A stretch of 6,165 nt of DNA from Lachnospiraceae bacterium UBA3863. Its GTDB lineage: Bacteria; Bacillota; Clostridia; Lachnospirales; Lachnospiraceae. The notes under the pieces were generated by a model that was not told the DNA's origin, made no database searches, and was given only the letters and a program-made list of their open reading frames with translations. Positions 1 to 4,680 of this stretch are shown one piece after another. The stretch covers positions 214 to 6,378 of the forward strand of contig DGGX01000109.1 in NCBI GenBank assembly GCA_002392385.1. Direction: 5' to 3'. The translations under genes and the position numbers were made by a program. The number at the start of each line of letters is the position of its first letter. Within the stretch, counting starts at the first letter, position 1.

Positions 1-65
1 TCTGAAAGGGGGAGTATGTAAATCAATTTTCGAGAGAGAGGCGATCATCTGAGGGGGGAGAGTTG

Positions 66-94
66 TTGACCGCTCTCTCGTCTACAGTTGTTAT
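66..94 (+). promoter_or_regulatory. Candidate sigma-A promoter upstream of the rhomboid gene
   Basis: TTGACC (66-71, one mismatch from the -35 consensus) lies 17 bases before TGTTAT (89-94, two mismatches from the -10 consensus). The expected start is near 101, giving a leader of about 300 bases before the rhomboid gene. The terminator-like element at 163-186 lies inside that leader, so the transcript could instead be a short RNA or be attenuated. The hexamer match is moderate and the call is tentative. Confidence 0.3.
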
Positions 95-154
95 CATACA
101 CTACAGTTCTTAGATATGTATTTCCAAACAATGAAGAAGTTATAAACAAAGCCG

Positions 155-312
155 AAAAAAGCAAGAAATGGAAGCCCTTTCTTTTTGAGGAGGGGAGGCT
201 CTCCGAAAGGCCGTGAATGCAAACACTCCGGCTGCCTGCAAGCAACCGGAGTATCCGCTTTGGGGATGTAAAATGTTTAGGGGGGGTATTGCTGTGAACT
301 TCCGTTCACAGC
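155..312 (-). ncRNA. Candidate small RNA with two hairpins and C-rich loops
   Basis: No known RNA family is recognised. Read on the minus strand, the segment starts with a perfect 9-bp hairpin closed by a GGAA (GNRA) tetraloop (312-291). It continues with a second hairpin of about 11 pairs including one G-U (252-225) and ends with a terminator-like stem plus six Ts (183-155). An extended -10 element lies just upstream. Unpaired stretches are rich in C: seven Cs (286-280), CCCC (265-262) and CCTCCCCTCCTC (198-187), the last complementary to Shine-Dalgarno sequences. The GNRA loop and the G-U pair exist only in the minus-strand RNA, which favours that strand. The same structures could instead belong to a plus-strand leader of the rhomboid gene. 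Confidence 0.3.
163..186. terminator. Two-sided terminator-like hairpin
   Basis: AAGAAA (163-168) and TTTCTT (178-183) are complementary, with an inner GG/CC pair and a one-base bulge, closing on a four-base loop (AAGC on +). On the plus strand the stem runs into five Ts (182-186). On the minus strand it is followed two bases later by six Ts (complement of 155-160). The stem is AT-rich and only about eight pairs, so efficiency is uncertain in either direction. Confidence 0.35.
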
Positions 313-316
313 GCGA

Positions 317-325
317 ATAATAGCA
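317..325 (-). promoter_or_regulatory. Candidate extended -10 promoter firing leftwards
   Basis: The minus strand reads TGCTATTAT, an extended -10 element (TGN before a hexamer one base from consensus). The start would fall near 310, at the base of the 291-312 hairpin. No convincing -35 is present, which extended -10 promoters tolerate. It supports, but does not prove, a minus-strand transcript in this region. Confidence 0.3.
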
Positions 326-388
326 GATCAGCGCTTCGAAAGACAGGTCCGCTCTTGACAATTTTTAGGGTGATTTTGACTTTTTTAC

Positions 389-393
389 GGAGG
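389..393 (+). promoter_or_regulatory. Shine-Dalgarno site of the rhomboid gene
   Basis: GGAGG ends four bases before the ATG at 398 and one base before the ATG at 395. The closer ATG is too near for normal initiation, so this site decides the start. Confidence 0.7.
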
Positions 394-397
394 AATG

Positions 398-1009
398 ATG
401 CCTGAACTGAGAGAGAGAATACAAAGGGCTCCCGTGACGGCCGCCCTGACGGCGGTCTGTGTGGTCCTCTTCCTGCTCACAGAGGCGGGAGGAGACATTA
501 TCTATAAGATATTCGCCCTGCGCGCCGGCGCGGTGATACAGGACCATGCATGGTACAGACTGCTGACGGCCGCCTTTCTTCACTTTGACCTGCAGCATCT
601 CTTCAACAATATGTTGATCCTCTTCCTGGCAGGCGCGGTGGTGGAATGCAACCTGGGGAGCACGCGTTTTCTCATCCTCTATCTTGTGAGCGCCCTGACC
701 GGGAACCTGGTGTCGACGGTATGGGATACCCTGCGTCTGGCGGAGACAGTCTCCGTGGGGGCCAGCGGGGCCGTGTTCGGCGTGATGGGAGCCATTCTGG
801 TCATCCTCTTCCGGGCGCGGGGTCAGATCGGTCAGGGATCCTCCCTGGGCATCCGGGCTGTGCTCATGCTGGTCTTTTCGGTCTACAGCGGTTTCGCGGC
901 GGGGAATATCAACAACGCCGCCCACCTGGGCGGCCTGGCGGCAGGCCTGGTCCTGGGGCTCCTCTTCACCCGGCGGAGAGAATGGTTCGACCTGTCCGGT
1001 CTGCGGTGA
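398..1009 (+). CDS. Rhomboid family intramembrane serine protease
   Basis: This is a membrane-embedded serine protease of the rhomboid family (203 aa, minimal six-helix form). Numbering from the ATG at 398, hydrophobic helices lie near 13-29, 65-83, 90-108, 118-138, 151-165 and 172-190. The catalytic serine is Ser123 in GASGA and its partner is His176 in AHLGG. His62, His67 and Asn71 fit the oxyanion-side HxxxxHxxxN motif, and W52-R54 fits the conserved WR of loop 1. The spacings H62-H67-N71 and S123-H176 (53 residues) equal those of E. coli GlpG, so the enzyme should be active. Two adjacent ATGs exist (395 and 398). GGAGG at 389-393 is one base from the first and four from the second, so I chose the second. 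No accessory cytosolic or zinc-finger domain is present. The substrate is unknown. The gene converges on the tetR gene with a 6-base gap and no terminator between them. Confidence 0.93.
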   Translation: MPELRERIQRAPVTAALTAVCVVLFLLTEAGGDIIYKIFALRAGAVIQDHAWYRLLTAAFLHFDLQHLFNNMLILFLAGAVVECNLGSTRFLILYLVSALTGNLVSTVWDTLRLAETVSVGASGAVFGVMGAILVILFRARGQIGQGSSLGIRAVLMLVFSVYSGFAAGNINNAAHLGGLAAGLVLGLLFTRRREWFDLSGLR

Positions 1010-1015
1010 AGGACG

Positions 1016-1612
1016 TCAGCGGCTTTTCTTCAGGAAATCCATCTCCTCGGCCAGACCGGCCACCCCGCGGAAGGTGAGGGTGCTGATGCGGCGGGACAGG
1101 GTCGCCAGATCCTCCTGCCGTCCCGTGGTGAACCACTGCCGGTAGACGGACACCATGCCGCTGAGGGCATACTCTATGGCAAAATCGATCTGGTTCACAT
1201 CCACGTCGATCTGGCCGCGGAGGGCGTCCAGCAGGTAGGCCTTGAGAGCGGAGACGATCTTGCTCAGCAGGGAGTTCATGTTGTCGGCAGCCAGTATGCG
1301 GTCGTAGAGATCCGCGTCGGCGCTGATCAGGTCGGCCAGGGTCAGGAAGACCTCCGAGGGGTCGCTGAGGAGGCGGGCGATCTGGATATCCTTCAGGGCA
1401 GCCCGGAAATCCTCTACGATCTGGTTCTCGATCTCCTCCAGTACCATGGATACGTCGCTGTAGTAGTTATAGAAGGTCTTGCGGTTGATGTCCGCCCGCT
1501 GGGCCAGTTCCGTCACGGTGATCTCGCTGAGAGGTTTCTCCGCGAGCAGTCTGAGGAGGGCGCTCTGAACGGCGCTTCGTGTGCGCAGGATCCTTCGGTC
1601 GGTCGTTTTCAT
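1016..1612 (-). CDS. TetR/AcrR family transcriptional regulator
   Basis: The protein is 198 aa, a usual TetR-family length. The N-terminal domain (about residues 8-54) carries the signature helix-turn-helix: ITVTELAQRADINRKTFYNYY spans residues 31-51, with the typical KTFYNYY end of the recognition helix. The C-terminal part (60-198) is all-helical and should form the dimer and ligand pocket. It resembles the C-terminal domains of clostridial DhaS-like TetR proteins, but the ligand cannot be read from sequence. The open frame extends 16 codons further upstream. I chose the ATG at 1612 because AAAGGA (1622-1627) stands 9 bases before it and the extra residues (Pro/Lys/Arg-rich) are not family-like. 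The gene is transcribed divergently from degV. Its promoter and the degV promoter each hold a palindrome with a shared core, which suggests autoregulation plus control of degV and the DAHP synthase gene. Confidence 0.92.
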   Translation of the reverse strand: MKTTDRRILRTRSAVQSALLRLLAEKPLSEITVTELAQRADINRKTFYNYYSDVSMVLEEIENQIVEDFRAALKDIQIARLLSDPSEVFLTLADLISADADLYDRILAADNMNSLLSKIVSALKAYLLDALRGQIDVDVNQIDFAIEYALSGMVSVYRQWFTTGRQEDLATLSRRISTLTFRGVAGLAEEMDFLKKSR

Positions 1613-1672
1613 GGGGGATTGTCCTTTCGGCCTTTCCTTTCGGGGAAGGCAGATTTCCACACTTTTGGGAGA

Positions 1673-1696
1673 TTCTGTGTATTATCCCACACAGAA
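1673..1696. promoter_or_regulatory. Operator candidate 1, on the tetR promoter
   Basis: Perfect 8-bp arms TTCTGTGT (1673-1680) and ACACAGAA (1689-1696) flank an 8-base centre. The palindrome surrounds the -10 of the tetR promoter, the usual place for a TetR-type autorepression operator. Its core TGTGTATTAT (1676-1685) recurs, inverted, in the palindrome at 1723-1750. That TetR itself binds here is inference. Confidence 0.6.
1681..1689 (-). promoter_or_regulatory. tetR promoter (extended -10)
   Basis: The minus strand reads TGGGATAAT: a TGN extension followed by GATAAT, one base from the -10 consensus. The predicted start near 1674 gives a leader of about 60 bases before the ATG at 1612. No good -35 is seen, as is common for extended -10 promoters. 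The element is enclosed by operator candidate 1. Confidence 0.5.
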
Positions 1697-1710
1697 CAGC
1701 AAGGTTGTGG

Positions 1711-1739
1711 TTGAGATGTGTTTACATTTGTATAATAAT
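1711..1739 (+). promoter_or_regulatory. Promoter of the degV-DAHP synthase operon
   Basis: TTGAGA (1711-1716) and AATAAT (1734-1739) each match the consensus at five of six positions, with a 17-base spacer. A perfect TATAAT at 1731-1736 overlaps but would need a poorer spacer (14 bases). The start would be near 1746, giving a leader of about 97 bases. The -10 lies inside the palindrome at 1723-1750. Confidence 0.5.
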
Positions 1740-1750
1740 ACACAATTGTA
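1723..1750. promoter_or_regulatory. Operator candidate 2, on the degV promoter
   Basis: This imperfect 28-bp palindrome has 11 of 14 base pairs symmetric, with outer arms TACA/TGTA and inner TTGT/ACAA. It covers the spacer and -10 of the degV promoter. On the minus strand it contains TGTGTATTAT (1735-1744), the same 10-mer as operator candidate 1. Position and shared core point to binding by the adjacent TetR protein. Confidence 0.5.
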
Positions 1751-1798
1751 CCGCTAACAACAGGGTACATTTATCCGGAACAGGGTATATACCTGCAA

Positions 1799-1841
1799 AC
1801 AGGAGGCGGCAGGCCTCCGGTGCAGAGAACACAGGAGGCGG
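1799..1841 (+). promoter_or_regulatory. degV leader with duplicated Shine-Dalgarno motif
   Basis: ACAGGAGGCGG occurs twice, at 1799-1809 and 1831-1841. The second copy is the working Shine-Dalgarno site, with GGAGG four bases from the ATG at 1843. Between them GCCTCC (1813-1818) can pair with GGAGGC of either copy: the upstream one (1802-1807, 5-base loop) or the real site (1834-1839, 15-base loop). These pairings exclude each other, so the leader could switch translation on and off. The sequences are seen; the switching is inference. Confidence 0.35.
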
Positions 1842-1842
1842 T

Positions 1843-2727
1843 ATGGAACAGTATACGATAGCGATCGATGCGTCTGTGGATATCCGGGAAGGGTATCTGG
1901 ACGAACACGGCGTAGTGCTCATTCCCATGGAATATATGCTGGACGGCCGTGAATATCTGATGGAGAAGAGGCATACACCGGAAGAGGCCGGGGCTTTCTA
2001 CGCGGCCATGCGCCGCGGCGCGCCGGTGAGCACGAGCCAGATCACGCCCTTCTTCTATGAAGAGGTGTTCCGCAGGGAGGCGGAGGCCGGCCGCAGCGTC
2101 CTCTATCTGTCCCTGTCGAGCGGTCTCAGCAATACCTTCAATTCCGCCCGCACGGCGGTGGAGCAGGTCCGGGAGGACTATCCCTCCTTCGAGGCCGAGG
2201 TGGTGGACACCCTCGCGGCTACGGGCGGCATGGGCCTGATGCTGATGAAGGCTGTAGAGGGACGGGATGCCGGACTGTCCCTGGCAGACAATGCCGCGGC
2301 CCTGCGGGAGGCGGCCATGACGATCTGCCACTGGTTCTTCGTCGATGACCTGTCCTACCTCCACAGGGGAGGACGGATCAGCGCCGCCACAGCGGTGGCC
2401 GGCGCCATGCTCAATATCAAACCTGTCCTGCGCATCGATGAGAAGGGCAAGCTGGTCAGTTTTGCCAAGCAGCGGGGCATTCCCAGGGTCATGCGCTTCC
2501 TGGTGGAGGAGTATATGGCCAGCCGCCGTCCCGAGTTGGGCAGGGACGTCATCATCGTGCACGCGGACTGCGAGGAACGTGCCGGGGAGCTGCGGGACAG
2601 GCTGCTGTCGGCGGATCCCGGGGCAGAGGTCCAGATCTGCGCCATCAGCCCCATCATCGGGGCCCACGTGGGACCCGGCATGATGGCCGTGATCCACTTC
2701 GGACAGAGAGACCATATGTTGAAATAA
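1843..2727 (+). CDS. DegV family fatty-acid-binding protein
   Basis: The protein is 294 aa and complete against the usual 280-290. DegV proteins bind a long-chain fatty acid between two alpha/beta domains; in some Firmicutes, relatives (FakB) hand the fatty acid to the kinase FakA. Visible motifs are the N-terminal IAIDASVDI strand (6-14), STSQ (63-66), SLSSGLSNT (90-98), VDTLAATGGMG (121-131), DLSYLHRGGRI (169-179), the IKPVL strand (192-196) and IGAHVGPG (272-279). The Ser/Thr-rich SLSSGLSNT and STSQ motifs normally bind the lipid carboxylate. No fakA-like kinase gene lies in the window, so a FakB role is not shown. The frame is open back to 1579, but GGAGG at 1834-1838 and family homology beginning at MEQYTIAID fix the start at 1843. 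The DAHP synthase gene follows after 40 bases and is probably in the same operon. Confidence 0.92.
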   Translation: MEQYTIAIDASVDIREGYLDEHGVVLIPMEYMLDGREYLMEKRHTPEEAGAFYAAMRRGAPVSTSQITPFFYEEVFRREAEAGRSVLYLSLSSGLSNTFNSARTAVEQVREDYPSFEAEVVDTLAATGGMGLMLMKAVEGRDAGLSLADNAAALREAAMTICHWFFVDDLSYLHRGGRISAATAVAGAMLNIKPVLRIDEKGKLVSFAKQRGIPRVMRFLVEEYMASRRPELGRDVIIVHADCEERAGELRDRLLSADPGAEVQICAISPIIGAHVGPGMMAVIHFGQRDHMLK

Positions 2728-2767
2728 TGCCGCCGCCGGGCATCATGGCGGAGAGGGCGGATCAGAA

Positions 2768-3802
2768 ATGGAAATGCAGATGGATTTTCTCCGCAGGCTT
2801 CCCACCCCGGAGGAACTGAAGGAACTCTATCCCACGGACCGGGAGATCCGGGAGATCAAGGAGAGAAGAGACCGGGAGATCGCCGCGGTCCTGCGGGGAG
2901 AAGACGACAGGATGCTCCTCCTGATCGGACCCTGCAGCGCCGACAACGAGACGGCGGTGCTGGACTACATGACGCGGCTGGCGGCCGTGAATGAGGAGGT
3001 TAAAGAACGTCTCCTGATCATCCCCCGGGTATATACCAACAAGCCCCGGACCAAGGGCCTGGGCTATAAGGGCATGCTGCATCAGCCGGACCCCCACAGG
3101 GGAGAGGACATGCTGGCCGGCATCATCGCCATCCGCCAGATGCACACGCGGGTCGTCAAGGAGACGGGCTTCACCTGCGCCGAGGAGATGCTGTACCCGG
3201 AGAACCACCGCTATCTTTCCGATCTTCTGTCCTATGTGGCTGTCGGCGCCCGCAGCGTGGAGAACCAGCAGCACAGGCTGGTGGCCAGCGGGATCGGCAT
3301 TCCGGCCGGAATGAAGAATCCGACCGGCGGCGAGATCAGTGTCATGATGAACGCCATCACGGCGGCCCAGAATCCCCAGCGCTTCCAGTACAGGGGCTGG
3401 GAGGTGCAGACGGCCGGCAATCCGCTGGCCCATGCCATCCTGCGGGGCAGGACCGATCATTTCGGCCAGAGCGTGCCGAATTACCATTATGAGGACCTGC
3501 AGAACCTGCAGCAGGCTTATGAAGAGAGCGGGCTCAAGAACCCCGCGGTCATCATCGACGTCAATCACGCCAATTCCGGCAAGCGCTATCTGGAACAGGT
3601 CCGCATCGCGGAGGATGTGATGCACAGCCGCCACGTATCCCCCCGGATCCGCCGTCTGGTCAAGGGCCTCATGGTGGAGAGCTATCTGGAGGACGGTGCC
3701 CAGAGCGTGGACGGGACCGTGTACGGTCAGTCCATCACGGACCCCTGCCTGGGCTGGGCCGGATCCGAGAAGCTGATCAGGGAACTGGCGGAAATGGTAT
3801 AA
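2768..3802 (+). CDS. aroF: 3-deoxy-7-phosphoheptulonate (DAHP) synthase, class I
   Basis: DAHP synthase condenses phosphoenolpyruvate with erythrose 4-phosphate, the first step of the shikimate pathway to aromatic amino acids, in the cytosol. The 344-aa protein is a complete class I AroF/G/H-type barrel. Metal ligands expected from E. coli AroG are all present: Cys56 (in GPCS), His267 (in VNHANSGK), Glu304 (in MVES) and Asp325 (in SITD). Substrate-binding residues fit too: Arg87, Lys92 and Arg94 (RVYTNKPRT), Arg162 (GARSVENQ), Lys183 (GMKN) and Arg226 (ILRG). The N-terminal extension (1-45), which carries the feedback-inhibition site in E. coli enzymes, is present but diverged, so the inhibiting amino acid cannot be predicted. 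The symbol denotes the family, not the Phe, Tyr or Trp isoform. A weak G-rich ribosome site (GAGGG and GGCGG, 2753-2760) precedes the ATG at 2768. ATGs at codons 3 and 5 are alternatives. Confidence 0.95.
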   Translation: MEMQMDFLRRLPTPEELKELYPTDREIREIKERRDREIAAVLRGEDDRMLLLIGPCSADNETAVLDYMTRLAAVNEEVKERLLIIPRVYTNKPRTKGLGYKGMLHQPDPHRGEDMLAGIIAIRQMHTRVVKETGFTCAEEMLYPENHRYLSDLLSYVAVGARSVENQQHRLVASGIGIPAGMKNPTGGEISVMMNAITAAQNPQRFQYRGWEVQTAGNPLAHAILRGRTDHFGQSVPNYHYEDLQNLQQAYEESGLKNPAVIIDVNHANSGKRYLEQVRIAEDVMHSRHVSPRIRRLVKGLMVESYLEDGAQSVDGTVYGQSITDPCLGWAGSEKLIRELAEMV

Positions 3803-3814
3803 GAAAGAAAAAAC

Positions 3815-3846
3815 GACCTCTTTCCGGAAGGCTCCGGGAAGAGGTC
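3815..3846. terminator. Bidirectional intrinsic terminator
   Basis: A 13-bp stem (3815-3827 with 3834-3846, one G-U) closes on a six-base loop. On the minus strand it is followed by a T-rich tract (complement of the A run at 3801-3813), ideal for ending the small Xre gene. On the plus strand the tail ATTTGATT is weaker but should end the degV-DAHP synthase transcript. It sits between two convergent genes. Confidence 0.85.
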
Positions 3847-3874
3847 ATTTGATTCTGCAATCAATCAGCGCTGT

Positions 3875-4126
3875 TCATTTGGGTAGTTCGTTCAGCAGGT
3901 CTTCGTAGCTGCATCCGAGGATCTCACGGATCGCCTTGAGCTGTTCGAGAGAGATGTGCTGGCGTCCGCCCTCGATCTTAACAAGGCTCTCTCTGGTCAG
4001 AGAGACATCGTACAGCTGTACGCGGGAGGCCAGTTCCGTCTGTCCGATCCCTTCATTGAGACGGAGGCGCCGGATATTGGACCCGATCGTATTGGACTCA
4101 TCCGCTTTGATTTTGTGTTTGCCCAT
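3875..4126 (-). CDS. Small Xre-family helix-turn-helix regulator
   Basis: This 83-aa protein is essentially one Cro/C1-type DNA-binding domain. Residues 14-73 hold the five-helix fold: IGSNIRRLRLNEGIGQTELA forms helices 1 and 2, followed by an unusually long connection (SRVQLYDVSLTRESLVKIEGG) and then ISLEQLKAIREILGCSYEDLL as helices 4 and 5. The longer turn is typical of a common group of short clostridial Xre proteins. There is no ligand or protease domain, so it probably acts as a simple dimeric repressor; its targets are unknown. The start ATG at 4126 is preceded by AGGA about nine bases upstream. The gene converges on the DAHP synthase gene through the shared terminator and is divergent from the ATP synthase operon. 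It has its own AT-rich promoter with an imperfect inverted repeat, which suggests autoregulation. Confidence 0.85.
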   Translation of the reverse strand: MGKHKIKADESNTIGSNIRRLRLNEGIGQTELASRVQLYDVSLTRESLVKIEGGRQHISLEQLKAIREILGCSYEDLLNELPK

Positions 4127-4176
4127 ATATCACCATCCTGAGTTGTTTACGCACCATTTGCTTTATTTTTTATCAT

Positions 4177-4182
4177 ATTATA
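4177..4182 (-). promoter_or_regulatory. -10 element of the xre promoter
   Basis: A perfect TATAAT stands on the minus strand about 50 bases before the start codon, in an AT-rich stretch. No good -35 is seen at 16-18 bases, so activation or a weak promoter is possible. An imperfect inverted repeat adjoins it upstream (4183-4197). Confidence 0.45.
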
Positions 4183-4197
4183 GTACAACGTTTGCAC
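4183..4197. promoter_or_regulatory. Operator candidate at the xre promoter
   Basis: GTACAA (4183-4188) and TTGCAC (4192-4197) form inverted arms with one mismatch around a three-base centre. The repeat occupies the spacer next to the -10 of the xre gene, where a Cro/C1-type repressor commonly autoregulates. It is a single short site, so confidence is low. Confidence 0.3.
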
Positions 4198-4300
4198 GAT
4201 GGGACTACTACAGGTTCGAAAGAGTCTGAAAATGTGTACTTTCTGTGAATAATCGGGGATAAGCGCCCATGGTTTCTTAGACTGAAACCGGCCGGCGGGT

Positions 4301-4325
4301 CAATGAAGGTGGGATTTATTCATTG
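4301..4325. repeat. Inverted repeat overlapping the atp promoter
   Basis: CAATGAA (4301-4307) and TTCATTG (4319-4325) are perfect 7-bp inverted arms 11 bases apart. The right arm overlaps the first three bases of the atp -35. It could be an operator. A separate repeat, GGTTTC/GAAACC (4271-4276/4284-4289), lies just upstream. Confidence 0.35.
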
Positions 4326-4351
4326 TCAGACCACTGCAAAAAGAGTAGAAT
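4323..4351 (+). promoter_or_regulatory. Promoter of the ATP synthase operon
   Basis: TTGTCA (4323-4328) and TAGAAT (4346-4351) are each one base from consensus, with an ideal 17-base spacer. The start would be near 4358, giving a leader of about 43 bases before atpZ. This is the best sigma-A promoter match in the window. Confidence 0.7.
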
Positions 4352-4400
4352 AGTACTATATGCCCGGACAGGGCTGACGGATCATTGGGAAAGGAGCGCG

Positions 4401-4670
4401 ATGAGCAACTGGCAGCAGATCTCACAGAGACTGGTCATGGTGGGCCAGCTGGGGCTCTCCCTTCTGATGCCCCTGGTCCTGTGCCTGCTGGCATGCTTCT
4501 GGCTGAACACACGCCTGTCTGCCCCGCTCTGGATCTATCTGCCCGGCTTCCTGCTGGGACTGGGCGGTTCCTTCATGACGGCCTATAAATTCTGGCTGCG
4601 TGTCAGGAAGGAAGAGGAAGAGAAGCAGAAGAAGGAAGGCAGGCCAGTCTCCTTCAGCAGTCATAGGTGA
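4401..4670 (+). CDS. atpZ: AtpZ/AtpI family ATP synthase accessory protein
   Basis: This small inner-membrane protein (89 aa) belongs to the family encoded at the head of many atp operons. AtpZ-type proteins act with AtpI in c-ring assembly and have been linked to Mg2+/Ca2+ transport; neither role can be confirmed here. It shows two membrane segments (about 10-34 and 43-64), the family motif QLGLS at 16-20 and a Gly-rich second helix (PGFLLGLGGSF), followed by a highly charged tail (RVRKEEEEKQKK, 67-78). The frame is open back to a TTG at 4323, but that codon lies within the -35 of the promoter. The ATG at 4401 has AAGGAG (4391-4396) four bases ahead. The atpI start follows the stop by 10 bases. 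Confidence 0.82.
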   Translation: MSNWQQISQRLVMVGQLGLSLLMPLVLCLLACFWLNTRLSAPLWIYLPGFLLGLGGSFMTAYKFWLRVRKEEEEKQKKEGRPVSFSSHR

Positions 4671-4680
4671 GGAATACTTT

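Larger units (their letters stand above)
1..397. other. Non-coding region upstream of the rhomboid gene
   Basis: I see no protein gene here. Short open frames on the minus strand lack a ribosome binding site and any family resemblance. The region holds CGAGAGAG (31-38) facing CTCTCTCG (73-80), a direct repeat CTACAGTT (82-89 and 101-108), the terminator-like stem at 163-186, an inverted repeat ACTCCGG/CCGGAGT (225-231/246-252) and a perfect GCTGTGAAC/GTTCACAGC repeat (291-299/304-312). I looked for common riboswitch, T-box, SRP, tmRNA and RNase P signatures and recognised none. Confidence 0.6.

Noticed and set aside
2..52. Tail of an upstream plus-strand gene ending at TGA 50-52
   Set aside because: Only 16 codons are visible and nothing in them is recognisable; chance open frames of this length are common.
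82..108. CTACAGTT direct repeat as a start of a repeat array
   Set aside because: Only two 8-base copies exist, with no further units; it is not CRISPR-like and could be chance.
355..360. Perfect TTGACA as a -35 for the rhomboid gene
   Set aside because: The matching -10 window (378-383) is not promoter-like, and the start would fall inside the Shine-Dalgarno site at 389-393, leaving no usable leader.
45..361. Two short minus-strand open frames (66 and 73 codons) upstream of the rhomboid gene
   Set aside because: They overlap each other, lack ribosome sites, show no recognisable domain and cover the inverted repeats and terminator-like stem.
1579..1842. 88-codon N-terminal extension of the DegV frame
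   Set aside because: It runs through the tetR start, both promoters and the operators, has no family similarity, and a strong ribosome site sits just before the ATG at 1843.
1771..2715. Long open frame opposite degV (314 codons), and similar long frames opposite the DAHP synthase and atpB genes
   Set aside because: These are antisense shadows caused by high GC at third codon positions; the plus-strand genes have clear family motifs.
4323..4400. TTG start giving a longer AtpZ
   Set aside because: The codon is part of the promoter -35 and so lies upstream of the transcript start; the ATG at 4401 has a good ribosome site.
4600..4680. ATG start giving a longer AtpI with a basic N-terminus
   Set aside because: The added residues come from reading the charged tail of atpZ in another frame, and GTG at 4681 has a well-spaced GAGGA site.
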